Source of the DNA: SURF-55 sp040755195 | GTDB lineage: Bacteria > Bacillota > Desulfotomaculia > Desulfotomaculales > Ammonificaceae | Direction of reading: 5' to 3' | Assembly: GCA_040755195.1 (NCBI GenBank) | Contig: JBFMBL010000011.1 | Coordinates: forward strand, 1-64,000 | DNA: 64,000 bases | Shown here: positions 30,423 to 40,979 of the stretch, piece after piece | Layout of the letters: the number at the start of each line of letters is the position of its first letter | How positions within the stretch are numbered: position 1 is the stretch's first letter | Program-made: the position numbers and the translations under genes | The notes under the pieces: generated by a model | What the model was told of the DNA's origin: nothing | The model's database searches: none | Seen by the model: only the letters and a program-made list of their open reading frames with translations

Positions 30423-31538
30423 TCAATAACCTTGTGCCAATACCGCACGTAAACCTTCAACCAAACAACGGTTTTCCGCACGAAGGCGTACCGCTATTCG
30501 GATGTACCAATCCTCTAAACCGGCGAAATTACTTACATCACGAACCAAAATCCGCTTCTCCGCCAACCGGCGAGTTATCGCGCCCGTTCTCAGTCCTGTG
30601 CTATGGATATCGACAAGCAGAAAATTGGCTGTTCCGGGTATTACACGGACACCGGGCAAATCATTGAGCGCCTTTTTTAAAAACTCCCGCTCCGCAGCGA
30701 CGACCCGTCTCGACTTATCAATGTATTCCCCGTCAGCGACGGCCGCTGCGCCCGCAACCTGCGCCAGTGTGTTAACATTCCAAGGCGGAACCACGGCCTT
30801 GATCTTCGCCAGGACTGCCGGGGCCGCCACCAACACGCCGAGGCGCAACCCGGCTAACCCGAAAAACTTGGTCAGGGAGTACAAAATCATTACATGATGA
30901 TACCGGTGAAGAAAACCGATCGCCGTCAACGCTTCCCTCTCCGGCAGAAAATCCAGGAAGGCTTCGTCAACCACCAAAAACGCGCCGGCCCGCGCCGATT
31001 CCCTAACCAGTGCAGCCAATTCTTCATGCGGAACCACGTGTCCGGTGGGATTATTAGGATGGCACAGAAACAGCGCATTCGCTCCTGGAAGAATCGCCGT
31101 CAGTCTCGGAAGACTAATCCTAAAGTCTTCCCCCGGTAGTAAAGGCGTAGTGTACACCTTTCCTCCCCAGGCCGTCACACTACCCGCGTACTCTGAAAAG
31201 GTGGGTACCGGAATTACCGCCCGTTTAATTCCAAGCGCCGCCACCAACAGGTTAATCAGTTCCGCCGTGCCGTTTCCAGGCAAAAGCCACTCCGCCGGCG
31301 CCCCAAGATAATCCGCCAGCGCCCCCTTGAGCGCCCGGCAATCAGGGTCAGGGTACCGCCAGAGCCGGTCGAGCGCCGCTTTTACGGCTTCCAAAGCGCA
31401 CGCCGAAGGACCCAGCGGATTGATGTTGCTGCTGAAATCCAGATATTCTTCCGGTTTTCCGCCAAATTCCCGGCATGCCTGCCAGACGTTTCCTCCATGA
31501 AGCGGTTTAGGGTATGAACAATTTTCTCCCGGAAACAT
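30423..31538 (-). CDS. cobD: L-threonine-O-3-phosphate decarboxylase CobD
   Basis: CobD makes (R)-1-aminopropan-2-yl phosphate, the linker between the corrin ring and the nucleotide loop. The 371-residue product is a fold-type I PLP enzyme related to histidinol-phosphate aminotransferase. It begins HGGNVWQACREFGG, typical for CobD. PLP-site motifs are FLCHPNNPTGHVVP, LVVDEAFLDFLPE and LYSLTKFFGLAGLRLG with the Schiff-base lysine. The position between cobS and cobU supports CobD over HisC. Confidence 0.9.
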   Translation of the reverse strand: MFPGENCSYPKPLHGGNVWQACREFGGKPEEYLDFSSNINPLGPSACALEAVKAALDRLWRYPDPDCRALKGALADYLGAPAEWLLPGNGTAELINLLVAALGIKRAVIPVPTFSEYAGSVTAWGGKVYTTPLLPGEDFRISLPRLTAILPGANALFLCHPNNPTGHVVPHEELAALVRESARAGAFLVVDEAFLDFLPEREALTAIGFLHRYHHVMILYSLTKFFGLAGLRLGVLVAAPAVLAKIKAVVPPWNVNTLAQVAGAAAVADGEYIDKSRRVVAAEREFLKKALNDLPGVRVIPGTANFLLVDIHSTGLRTGAITRRLAEKRILVRDVSNFAGLEDWYIRIAVRLRAENRCLVEGLRAVLAQGY

Positions 31539-31575
31539 AATAACCTCTTTTATGTAGTATTGAAAAAAACATTCC

Positions 31576-32319
31576 CTACCTTAAGAGAACCAACCCCCCG
31601 GCAAGCGCTGCAACTTCGAGGATTTCATTGACGGCGCCGTAAGTATCGCCGGTAAGACCCCCGAGCCGGCGACTAAAAAAAAGTCCCAATAACGTAGCGA
31701 TGGCAAAGGAGGCGGCAGATATGAAGCAACCGGCAAACCCGCCGATACCAAAACCTATGGCCAGCGTCAGCGCCGTCGCCGTAACAACCTCCCGCCATCC
31801 GGTATACTTCTTGTAGAACATCCCCTGACCCTTCGGCCGGACGTACGGGAAAAGGTCGATCGCCCAGACCACACCACAACGGCTCACGACCGGCGCCAGC
31901 AAAATCAACCGCCAGGCCGATCCTGAAAGGGACTGAAACAGAGCAAACCGCAGGAAAAGAAGGGATATCGCCCCCATCACCCCAAAGGCCCCTACCCGGC
32001 TGTCCCGCATAATCTCCAGGCGGCGCTCGGCATTCCCGCCCCCGAAGCCGTCCAACGTGTCCATAAAACCGTCCAGGTGCATCCCGCCGGTTACGACAAG
32101 CCCCCCGGCAACCATCAGGGCTGCCGTCACCGGTGACGACCATATCAAACTACCGCCGTAATAAATACCTGTTAAAATGGCTCCTACCAGCAAACCCACC
32201 AACGGGAAAAAAGCCGTCCCGCGTCCGAAGACCTCCGCATCGAAGGAAACGTTTCCTACCGGCAGGCGGGTTAGGTTCTGTACCGCCAAGAGAAAACCCC
32301 GCCAAAGCCTGATTTTCAT
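31576..32319 (-). CDS. cobS: Adenosylcobinamide-GDP ribazoletransferase CobS
   Basis: CobS joins adenosylcobinamide-GDP with alpha-ribazole (phosphate) to finish cobalamin, in the cytoplasmic membrane. The 247-residue product is highly hydrophobic. It has AVQNLTRLPVG at the N-terminus and the conserved DGFMDTLDGFGGGNAERRLEIMRDSRVGAFG stretch, whose acidic residues bind the substrate. The gene lies 9 bp downstream of cbiB. Confidence 0.95.
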   Translation of the reverse strand: MKIRLWRGFLLAVQNLTRLPVGNVSFDAEVFGRGTAFFPLVGLLVGAILTGIYYGGSLIWSSPVTAALMVAGGLVVTGGMHLDGFMDTLDGFGGGNAERRLEIMRDSRVGAFGVMGAISLLFLRFALFQSLSGSAWRLILLAPVVSRCGVVWAIDLFPYVRPKGQGMFYKKYTGWREVVTATALTLAIGFGIGGFAGCFISAASFAIATLLGLFFSRRLGGLTGDTYGAVNEILEVAALAGGLVLLR

Positions 32320-32328
32320 CCTTCCGCC

Positions 32329-33294
32329 TCACCCCGCCCAATACCAGAAAACCACCCGGATTCCAAACCCCAAAACCAGCGCCAAAAAAGTCACCACGTA
32401 AAGCACCCGCACCGCAGCCGCGATATGTTCCGGACTGAGCGGCGCCAGTGGTTCGCCGAGGTAAGGGCGGAAAGATATAACGCCCCGGTAGCTGCTCGGC
32501 CCGCCGAACTGCACCCCCAAAAACCCGGCCATCGCCGCCTCCGGAATCCCGCTGTTTGGGCTCGGGTGCTTGCGCCCGTCCCGGCGCATCACCCGCCAAA
32601 CCCGCCGCCAATCGCCTCGCCTAAGAAAAGCGGCCAAAGTAATAAGCAAACCTGTCAGCCGCGCGGGAACAAAGTTTAAAAGGTCGTCGAGACGCGCCGA
32701 TGCCCAGCCAAGATGGCGGTAATGCTGATCCCGATAGCCTACCATGGAATCAAGGGTGTTAACCGCACGGTAGGCAAGCGCCAGCGGCGCCCCACCGGCA
32801 AAAGCGTAGAAAAGCGGCGCCACCACGGCGTCTACGGTGTTTTCAGCTACGCTTTCGACCGCCGCTCTTACAACCCCTTCAGCATCCAGTTGCGCCGTAT
32901 CTCGTCCCACAATTGCAGCGACTTGCTCCCGCGATATCGCAAGGTTGCCGGCAACAAGCGGTCGCCGGACCGCTTCGGCAGCCGCGGACAGGCCTTTGAC
33001 CGCCATGGACATCGCTACCAGATAGACTTCAGCTAGAAATCCCGCTTCCCGGTGCCACTGGTATAAAAGCGTCAAACCTTTAGCTGCAACCATATAGGCC
33101 CCGACAGGCACAATAACCGCCAAAAAGACCCCGCCAACCCATAAGCCGGCCGGCCCACCCGCCAACCGGCGGATTAACCGCTCAAAGAACCAAATCACCC
33201 GGCCTAAAAGCCGCACCGGGTGGGGTAGCCAGGGCGGATCGCCGACCAAAAGATCAAAGACAAAGGCGCTTAAGACAACAAAGATGTTTTGCAT
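32329..33294 (-). CDS. cbiB: Adenosylcobinamide-phosphate synthase CbiB
   Basis: CbiB attaches the aminopropanol phosphate linker made by CobD to adenosylcobyric acid. The 321-residue integral membrane protein has the signature FDLLVGDPPWLPHPVRLLGR near its N-terminus and the central SVAENTVDAVVAPLFYAFAG. It also has VNTLDSMVGYRDQHYRHLGW and RRDGRKHPSPNSGIPEAAMA. It heads the minus-strand group cbiB-cobS-cobD-cobU. The start ATG at 33294 has only a weak ribosome binding site. Confidence 0.95.
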   Translation of the reverse strand: MQNIFVVLSAFVFDLLVGDPPWLPHPVRLLGRVIWFFERLIRRLAGGPAGLWVGGVFLAVIVPVGAYMVAAKGLTLLYQWHREAGFLAEVYLVAMSMAVKGLSAAAEAVRRPLVAGNLAISREQVAAIVGRDTAQLDAEGVVRAAVESVAENTVDAVVAPLFYAFAGGAPLALAYRAVNTLDSMVGYRDQHYRHLGWASARLDDLLNFVPARLTGLLITLAAFLRRGDWRRVWRVMRRDGRKHPSPNSGIPEAAMAGFLGVQFGGPSSYRGVISFRPYLGEPLAPLSPEHIAAAVRVLYVVTFLALVLGFGIRVVFWYWAG

Positions 33295-33354
33295 CTTAAC
33301 TTTCGCATTTGATATTACTTTTGAAGATAAAGAAAGTCATTTTGCTTGCCATCG

Positions 33355-33383
33355 ATTATAATAGACATTCTTAAGACAATCCA
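33355..33383 (-). promoter_or_regulatory. Possible promoter of the cbiB operon
   Basis: On the minus strand a perfect -10 hexamer TATAAT (33360-33355) lies 61 bp before cbiB. The -35 region (TGGATT or GGATTG) is poor. The 122-bp gap has no B12 box, so this group does not appear to have its own cobalamin riboswitch. Confidence 0.35.
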
Positions 33384-33416
33384 GGTTCGGTCACGTCTTA
33401 GATTACGCCAAGCTTA

Positions 33417-35240
<1,824 letters not shown>

Positions 35241-35296
35241 GTTTTAGTCCTCCTTGAGCACGGTGATATACTTCGACCGCGCTAATTTTTGTCACC

Positions 35297-35340
35297 TAAA
35301 AAAAGAAAGCGCCGGGCATTAAAGCACGGCGCTGTTTTTG
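35297..35340 (-). terminator. Intrinsic terminator-like hairpin between ribozyme and glmS
   Basis: The stem AGCGCCG (35308-35314) / CGGCGCT (35327-35333), with loop GGCATTAAAGCA, is followed on the minus strand by TTCTTTTTTT. It lies downstream of the ribozyme and 56 bp before the glmS start. It would stop transcripts coming through the ribozyme unless it is bypassed or regulated. Its plus-strand T tract (GTTTTTG) is weaker. Confidence 0.7.
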
Positions 35341-35394
35341 CAAAACAAAAGATGCGTATGCGCGTGAAAAGCCATACTCTGCCGAATCGCCACC

Positions 35395-35715
35395 TGGTGC
35401 TTTTGTCCCGGCGGTTACCCGCCGGTTTTGTGACACCGCTTACGGCCGTGGCCGGCCGGGAGGCACCCGCCGAATAGACCTCGATAAGCCTCCCCCTCGT
35501 CAACTGTCTTTGGTGCGATGATGAACTTCACCTGGCTGTTTCAGAAGTCAGAAGCCAGAAGTCGGAAGTCCGAAAATTTAGGGGAAATTCGCATAGCGAA
35601 TTTCTACAAAGATTCTGACCTCTGACATCCTGCATCCGACATCCGTTTCTGCCATGCTCGTTCCTGATCGCACCCGAAGGTTTAACTTTCAACCTCCACA
35701 AACAGTTCTGGCGCT
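35395..35715 (-). ncRNA. glmS self-cleaving ribozyme with expanded P1 loop
   Basis: On the minus strand the 5' segment AAGCGCCAGAACTG (from 35716) matches the conserved cleavage-site region, with cleavage expected between A35715 and G35714. The core TTGACGAGGGGGAGGCTTAT (about 35506-35487), then TCGGCGGGTGCCTCCC, matches the double-pseudoknot catalytic core closely. P1 pairs ACTGTTTGTGG with CCAAAGACAGT (10 of 11 pairs, one G-U). Between the P1 strands lie about 180 nt, far more than usual, including 7-bp repeats and a palindrome. A P4-like hairpin ACCGGCGGGTAACCGCCGG closes the 3' part. The downstream gene is glmS. Confidence 0.9.
35545..35650. repeat. 7-bp repeats and palindrome within the ribozyme P1 loop
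   Basis: Units such as GAAGTCAGAAGCCAGAAGTC on one side and GACCTCTGACATCC on the other are degenerate 7-bp repeats of opposite sense. Between them is the near-perfect palindrome GAAATTCGCATAGCGAATTTC (21 bp, arms GAAATTCGC and GCGAATTTC). All of this lies between the two halves of the P1 stem. Confidence 0.75.
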
Positions 35716-35743
35716 TGCAAATTGTCAGTTAAGAAACCTCATT

Positions 35744-37099
35744 TTAAACCGATATTTCACCTCCTTCAAGCGTGTGGACCACTCCCACCAGTTCATCTAC
35801 AACCTGAAGGGTCAATTCTGCGTCGCGCGCCTCCACCATAACCCTGATCAGCGATTCCGTGCCCGAAGCCCGAACCAGCACCCGGCCTTCGCCGCCGAGA
35901 CGCGCTTCCTGCTGCTTTATCGCCTCGTTTAACACCGGACTGTTGAGTATCCGTTCCTTCTCGTTCACCCGCACGTTCTTCAACAGCTGTGGGTAACGCT
36001 CGAATTCGGCTGCGAGTTCCCCGAGCGACTTCCCGGTTTCCCGCATCACCTTTAAAAGGTTCAGCGCGGTAATAAGCCCGTCGCCGGTGGTATTCTGGCC
36101 CAGGAAAATGATGTGCCCGGATTGCTCCCCGCCCAGACAGGCGCCGGTTCGCAGCATTTCCTCCAAAACATAACGGTCGCCGACCCTGGTCACCGAAGCG
36201 TTAATCCCGGAAGAGGCAAGTGCCCGGAGCAGCCCGAGATTGGACATCACGGTCACCACAACCGTGTTTAAGGGCAGTTCACCTTTCTCGTTCAGATAAC
36301 GCGCACAGGCCAGGATGATGGCGTCACCGTCGACTATGTTTCCTTTTTCGTCCACGGCGATCAACCGGTCCGCATCACCGTCAAAAGCCAGGCCCAGGGC
36401 GGCACCTGAAGAAAAGACCAGTTCCTGAAGCGTCTGCGGTTTGGTAGAGCCACAGCCGTTGTTGATGTTAAGCCCGTCCGGCCTGGTTCCCGCAGCGACG
36501 ACTTCCGCCCCCAGAGCCTTCAACACCCGCGGCGCGATGTCGTACGCCGCTCCATGGGCGCAATCCACCGCGATCCGGAGCCCTCTGAGTTCCTTCGGCC
36601 CGGTTTCGAGGGCGTGGTTTACATAACGTTGAACAGCATCGTGCATCGTTAAAGCCCGGCCGATATTGCCTCCGACCGGTGAAGGAATCCCGTTCATGTT
36701 TCTTAAAATGAGTCCTTCAATTTCTTCTTCGGCTGCGTCCGGCAGTTTATAACCGTCGGGGCCGAAGAACTTTATCCCGTTGTCCGGTGCAGGGTTATGC
36801 GAGGCAGAAATCATTATTCCGCCCGCCGCTTTGAGATCCCGGGTAAGATAAGCCACCGCCGGCGTGGGCACGACTCCCAGAAGAAGCGCGTCGGCGCCCG
36901 CGGAAAGTATCCCCGCGACTAGCGCCGCTTCCAGCATTTCTCCTGAGGCGCGGGTATCACGCCCCACAACTATTCCTTTGGTCCCGGTTTCCCGGGTAAG
37001 GATATACGCGCCGGCCCGACCGAGTTGAAACGCCAGCAATGGGCCAAGCTCCTTGTTGGCAACGCCCCGGACACCATCAGTGCCAAAAAGAATACCCAC
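35744..37099 (-). CDS. glmM: Phosphoglucosamine mutase GlmM
   Basis: GlmM converts glucosamine-6-phosphate to glucosamine-1-phosphate, the step after GlmS. The 451-residue product, read from GTG 37099, starts GILFGTDGVRGVANKELGP. It has the active-site serine loop GIMISASHNPAPDNGIKFFG, the metal loop AFDGDADRLIAVDE, the sugar-binding loop GGEQSGHI, and the phosphate loop RASGTESLIRVMVE. The frame extends upstream to 37153 but AAGGGGG lies before the GTG. Its position upstream of glmS makes a two-gene amino-sugar unit, separated by the ribozyme. Confidence 0.95.
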   Translation of the reverse strand: MGILFGTDGVRGVANKELGPLLAFQLGRAGAYILTRETGTKGIVVGRDTRASGEMLEAALVAGILSAGADALLLGVVPTPAVAYLTRDLKAAGGIMISASHNPAPDNGIKFFGPDGYKLPDAAEEEIEGLILRNMNGIPSPVGGNIGRALTMHDAVQRYVNHALETGPKELRGLRIAVDCAHGAAYDIAPRVLKALGAEVVAAGTRPDGLNINNGCGSTKPQTLQELVFSSGAALGLAFDGDADRLIAVDEKGNIVDGDAIILACARYLNEKGELPLNTVVVTVMSNLGLLRALASSGINASVTRVGDRYVLEEMLRTGACLGGEQSGHIIFLGQNTTGDGLITALNLLKVMRETGKSLGELAAEFERYPQLLKNVRVNEKERILNSPVLNEAIKQQEARLGGEGRVLVRASGTESLIRVMVEARDAELTLQVVDELVGVVHTLEGGEISV

Positions 37100-37221
37100 G
37101 TGCGCAAAAGCCCCCTTCGGCCAAACTTTATAACGACAAAGTTCCGGTGTCAACGATAATTTATTCTATGCGGCAAGAAAATAGTTGGTTAGTCTGGAGG
37201 ACGGCTGTAATAAGCTGTGGG

Positions 37222-38799
37222 TTACAGGTTCTCCTCACCTTCTGCCTTCAGGAGACCGTAGGCAAAGCTGTCCGCAAGCGCCTGCCAGCTCGCTTCGATG
37301 ATATTCGGAGAAACTCCTACCGTAACCCAGGACCGGTGCCCGTCGGCCGTTTCGATAAGCACCCGGACCAGAGCGCCCGTCCCGGCGGTTTCATTTAAGA
37401 CCCGCACCTTGTAGTCGGTAAGCCGCATGTTTTTTATATCGGGGTAAAACTGCTCAAGGGCTTTGCGGAGTGCGTTGTCGAGAGCGTTGACGGGGCCGTT
37501 GCCTTCGGCGGCTGTGTGAACCATCTTATCTCCTACCCGGAGCTTGATCGTGGCTTCGGAATGAACGGTCCCGCCTTCCTTCAGCTCATTGAGAATACGG
37601 AGGCTTTCCAGCAGGAAGGGTTTCTGATAGCCGTTTGAGGCCTTCATAAGCAGCAGTTCGAAGGAACCCTCGGCGCTTTCAAACTGGAACCCCTGGTGTT
37701 CGAGTTCTTTCAACTGTGCCAGGACCTGGCGGGCTGATTCCCCTTGTGTAGGCAGGTCAAGGTTCAGCTCGCGGATCTTGTGAATCATGTTTGAAAGTCC
37801 GGACAACTCTGAAACCAGCACCCGGCGGCGGTTGCCGACCGCTTCCGGGTTTATATGCTCGTAAGTTAGCGGGTCTTTCATCAGCGCGCTGACGTGCAGA
37901 CCGGCTTTACTGGCGAAGGCGCTCATCCCGACGTAAGGCTGCTGCGGGTTCGGGTGAACGTTGGCAACCTCGCTGACATAGCGGGAAAGCTCCACCAGAC
38001 GCTGTATTCTTTCCGCCGGAATGGTAGAAATATCGCATTTCAACGAAAGATTGGGCACCACCACACAAAGGTCCGCATTCCCGCAGCGCTCGCCGTATCC
38101 GTTTACCGTTCCCTGTACATGGCTCGCGCCGGCCTGAACGGCCGCCAGGGTATTCGCCACCGCCATCCCGGTGTCGTTGTGCGCGTGAACACCTACCGGG
38201 AGGTTGAATTTCCCGCACACCAACTCCACCACCGGGCCGATCTCCCACGAAAGCATGCCGCCGTTGGTGTCGCAGAGGACCAGGGCGGTTGCGCCGCCGG
38301 CGGCAGCCGCTTCAAGCGTGGCCAGGGCATACCCGGGGTTGGCTTTATAACCGTCGAAGAAATGTTCGGCGTCGTAGATCACAGCGAGTCCCTGCTCCCG
38401 CAGATAAGCGATCGATTCCCGGATCATCGCCAGGTTTTCTTCAAGGGTGGTACCGAGCGCCCGGGTCACGTGAAAGTCCCAGCTCTTCCCGACAAGTGTA
38501 GCTGTTTTGGCGCCTGATTGCAGAATTACCGCCAGGTTCTCGTCATCGGCCGGACGGACGTTCTTCTTCCTGGTGGCGCCGAACGCCGCAACCTGCGCGT
38601 TTTCAAGCCTGAGTTCGCGAACACGGGCAAAATACTCCATGTCCTTGGGGTTGGAGCCGGGGTAGCCCCCTTCGACGTAATGAAAGCCCATCCGGTCGAG
38701 CTTTTGCGTGATTTTCAATTTATCTTCAACGGAAAAGGAGATCCCTTCCGTCTGCGCTCCATCACGTAGCGTGGTATCATAAATCTCTACTGCACGCAT
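37222..38799 (-). CDS. cimA: (R)-citramalate synthase CimA
   Basis: CimA condenses pyruvate with acetyl-CoA to (R)-citramalate, opening a threonine-independent route to isoleucine. The 525-residue product belongs to the LeuA-like superfamily. It has the CimA-type start VEIYDTTLRDGAQTEGISFS, VEGGYPGSNPKD, LCDTNGGMLSWEI and the metal motif HAHNDTG. The C-terminal half (residues about 400-525) is a regulatory LeuA dimer domain. LeuA differs at these motifs, and a separate leuA is present. LeuC and LeuD, encoded nearby, can process citramalate too, so the cluster supports this role. Confidence 0.92.
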   Translation of the reverse strand: MRAVEIYDTTLRDGAQTEGISFSVEDKLKITQKLDRMGFHYVEGGYPGSNPKDMEYFARVRELRLENAQVAAFGATRKKNVRPADDENLAVILQSGAKTATLVGKSWDFHVTRALGTTLEENLAMIRESIAYLREQGLAVIYDAEHFFDGYKANPGYALATLEAAAAGGATALVLCDTNGGMLSWEIGPVVELVCGKFNLPVGVHAHNDTGMAVANTLAAVQAGASHVQGTVNGYGERCGNADLCVVVPNLSLKCDISTIPAERIQRLVELSRYVSEVANVHPNPQQPYVGMSAFASKAGLHVSALMKDPLTYEHINPEAVGNRRRVLVSELSGLSNMIHKIRELNLDLPTQGESARQVLAQLKELEHQGFQFESAEGSFELLLMKASNGYQKPFLLESLRILNELKEGGTVHSEATIKLRVGDKMVHTAAEGNGPVNALDNALRKALEQFYPDIKNMRLTDYKVRVLNETAGTGALVRVLIETADGHRSWVTVGVSPNIIEASWQALADSFAYGLLKAEGEENL

Positions 38800-38820
38800 T
38801 TATCCCTTATACCTCCGATG

Positions 38821-38996
38821 CAACCATTCAAGTGCTTCCGTGGGGCGCGGCGATAAGCGGCGCATAACTTCGTCAGGCCCTACCGGCCAGGTCCTCACGT
38901 ATTCCCGTATACGCTCCGGCCTGTCCGGTTGTGCCTTCCTTGTTCTACTTGCTTCTGGCCGCGTTCCGTAAGTGTTAGGCGACAGATGAATAGTTA
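38821..38996 (-). repeat. Family A structured repeat, copy A5 (cimA leader)
   Basis: It lies on the minus strand immediately upstream of cimA and in the same orientation. Outer stem arms on the plus strand are CGCGGCGATAAG (38846-38857) and CTTCTGGCCGCG (38952-38963). The apical hairpin reads GCGTATACGGGAATACGT on the minus strand. The ends are CAACCATTCAAGTG and GATGAATAGTTAC, related to those of A2 and A6. GGAGGTATAAGG, the cimA ribosome binding site, follows the repeat. Confidence 0.85.
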
Positions 38997-39059
38997 CCCT
39001 CCGATAACGGTCGTCTGTCGCCAGTTGTCGGTGGTTAATTTCTCATTTCTTTTTGCACC

Positions 39060-39124
39060 GACCAGCTAACTCAGCAAAAACACTGCATTCTGCCTTCTAT
39101 ATTCTGAATTCTGACTTCTGTATT
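39060..39124. repeat. Degenerate 7-bp tandem repeat
   Basis: About six imperfect units of the TTCTGAA/TTCTGCC/TTCTGTA type precede the leuD stop on the plus strand, between repeat A5 and leuD. Nothing else is visible in this part of the 325-bp gap. Confidence 0.55.
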
Positions 39125-39613
39125 CTACTTCTTAAGCCTTGCTGCTACGTAGGGTATGAGCCCCCCCGCCGCTATAATAGCCTGCATGAACGGGGGAATC
39201 GGCCGGGCCTGGTACTCCTGTCCGGTACCGGCCACGCTGATCCTGCCTGTGTCGAGTTCGATACGCACCCGGCTTCCCGGCGGGATTGACTCCGCTTCCG
39301 AACATTCGAGAATGGGAAGCCCGATGTTGAACGCGTTGCGGTAAAATATCCGGGCGAAGCTTCCGGCCACCACGCAGGCCACACCGGCGGCCTTTATGGC
39401 CACAGGCGCGTGCTCCCGCGAGGAACCACACCCGAAGTTGGCTCCGGCCACTATCACGTCGCCGGGTTGAACGCGTCCGGCGAATGTGGGATCGGCGTCC
39501 TCCATGCAGTGCAGCGCCAGCTCCGCCGGGTCGCTGGTGTTAAGGTAACGGGCCGGGATGATGAGGTCCGTATCGACGTTATCGCCGAATTTAAAGACGT
39601 TTCCTTCGTTCAT
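39125..39613 (-). CDS. leuD: 3-isopropylmalate dehydratase small subunit LeuD
   Basis: LeuD is the swivel-domain subunit of isopropylmalate isomerase and works with LeuC. The 162-residue product has the family pattern VFKFGDNVDTDLIIPARYLN, the substrate loop VIVAGANFGCGSSREHAPVA, and IFYRNAFNIGLPILEC. The short length is that of archaeal/clostridial-type subunits, which can also act on citramalate. It starts directly at the leuC stop and is translationally coupled. Confidence 0.95.
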   Translation of the reverse strand: MNEGNVFKFGDNVDTDLIIPARYLNTSDPAELALHCMEDADPTFAGRVQPGDVIVAGANFGCGSSREHAPVAIKAAGVACVVAGSFARIFYRNAFNIGLPILECSEAESIPPGSRVRIELDTGRISVAGTGQEYQARPIPPFMQAIIAAGGLIPYVAARLKK

Positions 39614-40891
39614 CTAGCTCACCTCTTCCGGGCTTGCAATCCGCCCCATAATCGCAGATGCCGCAGCCACCGCGGGATTGGCGAGATAGACCTCGCTTTC
39701 CGGATGCCCCATACGCCCCACGAAATTGCGGTTGGTCGTCGAGACGGCGCGCTCGCCTTTGGCCAGGATCCCCATGTGCCCGCCTAAACACGGCCCGCAC
39801 GTAGGCGTGGAAAAGACGGCGCCGGCGGCGACAAAGGTTTCAATAAGTCCTTCCTTCAGCGCCTGGCGATAGATCTCCTGGGTTCCCGGAATTACTATCA
39901 TCCGCACGCTCCTGTGGACCTTTCTGCCGCTTAAGACCAGGGCCGCCAGGCGCAGGTCGTCCATCCGCCCGTTGGTACACGACCCGACTACGACCTGGTC
40001 GATTTCAATATTCCCCGCCTTGCTTACCGGTCTGACGTTGTCCGGTAAATGCGGGAAGGCCACGCAGGGCTCAAGATTGCTCACGTCAAATTCATAAACC
40101 TTTTTGTAATTAGCGTCGGGGTCACTCGCAAACACGCGGTACGGACGCCGGGCACGGTCCCGGGCGTACGATTCGGTTTTGTCGTCGGCGGCGATGATCC
40201 CGTTTTTCGCGCCGGCCTCAACCGCCATGTTGCACATGGTGAACCGCCCGTCCATGGAAAGCTTTTCTATTACCGGCCCGCAGAACTCCATTGCGCAGTA
40301 AAGCGCCCCTTCCACCCCGATTTTCCCTATGGTGTGGAGAATGAGGTCCTTACCCCCGACCCAGGGCCCCGGTTCGCCGGTGTAAACGAACTTCAGGGAC
40401 TCCGGTACCTTGAACCAGGTTTCGCCCAGTGCCATCGCCGCGGCCAGGTCGGTGGACCCCACACCGGTGGCGAAAGCGCCGAGCGCCCCGTAAGTGCAGG
40501 TATGGGAATCGGCCCCGATGATCACATCGCCGGGTCCCACCAGCCCCTGTTCGGGCAGGAGGCAGTGTTCTATGCCCATCCGTCCGACCTCGAAGTAGTT
40601 CGGCAGGTCGTGACGCCGGGCGAACTCCCGCATGACCTTCGCCTGCTCCGCCGACTTGATGTCCTTGTTGGGCGTAAAATGATCGGGGACCATAACCACC
40701 GCCGCCGGGTCAAATATCGGCACGCCGACCCGCTCGAACTCCCGGATCGCCAAGGGCGCGGTGATGTCGTTGCCCAGAAGCACGTCGACTTTGGCGCTGA
40801 TCAGTTCACCCGGTTCAACGTATTCCTTGCCGGCATGCGCCGCAAGAATCTTCTCCGTAACCGTCTGTGGAACCCGCTGCAACAGTTTCAC
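39614..40891 (-). CDS. leuC: 3-isopropylmalate dehydratase large subunit LeuC
   Basis: LeuC holds the [4Fe-4S] cluster of isopropylmalate isomerase. The 425-residue product is of the short type. It has the cluster cysteines in VVGSCTNGRMDDL and STPTCGPCLGGHMGIL, as well as IIGADSHTCTYGALGAFATG and NRNFVGRMGHPESEVYLANP. Together with LeuD it would isomerise 2-isopropylmalate and probably citramalate made by the nearby CimA. The stop abuts the leuD start. Confidence 0.95.
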   Translation of the reverse strand: MKLLQRVPQTVTEKILAAHAGKEYVEPGELISAKVDVLLGNDITAPLAIREFERVGVPIFDPAAVVMVPDHFTPNKDIKSAEQAKVMREFARRHDLPNYFEVGRMGIEHCLLPEQGLVGPGDVIIGADSHTCTYGALGAFATGVGSTDLAAAMALGETWFKVPESLKFVYTGEPGPWVGGKDLILHTIGKIGVEGALYCAMEFCGPVIEKLSMDGRFTMCNMAVEAGAKNGIIAADDKTESYARDRARRPYRVFASDPDANYKKVYEFDVSNLEPCVAFPHLPDNVRPVSKAGNIEIDQVVVGSCTNGRMDDLRLAALVLSGRKVHRSVRMIVIPGTQEIYRQALKEGLIETFVAAGAVFSTPTCGPCLGGHMGILAKGERAVSTTNRNFVGRMGHPESEVYLANPAVAAASAIMGRIASPEEVS

Positions 40892-40917
40892 CTCGATTTT
40901 TTCTTATCCTGATGGAC

Positions 40918-40979
40918 CTTTGGAGGTCCGTTCAACGTTCAACGTTCAAGGTTCAACGTTTCTGTATTCTGTATTCTGA
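40918..40979. repeat. Degenerate 7-bp tandem repeat
   Basis: The short gap between leuC and leuA holds units such as GTTCAACGTTCAACGTTCAA and TCTGTATTCTGTATTCTG, about eight imperfect 7-bp copies. A related GTTCAAG/GTTCAAC run occurs at 52185-52216. Confidence 0.65.

Noticed and set aside
33295..33416. Second cobalamin riboswitch before the cbiB operon
   Set aside because: No B12 box or GCCACTG core is present in the gap. Only a -10-like hexamer is seen.
35526..35540. Alternative glmS cleavage site at AGCCAGGTGAAG
   Set aside because: It fits the consensus less well than AGCGCCAGAACTG at 35715 and cannot form P1 with the ACAGT strand that precedes TGACGAGG.
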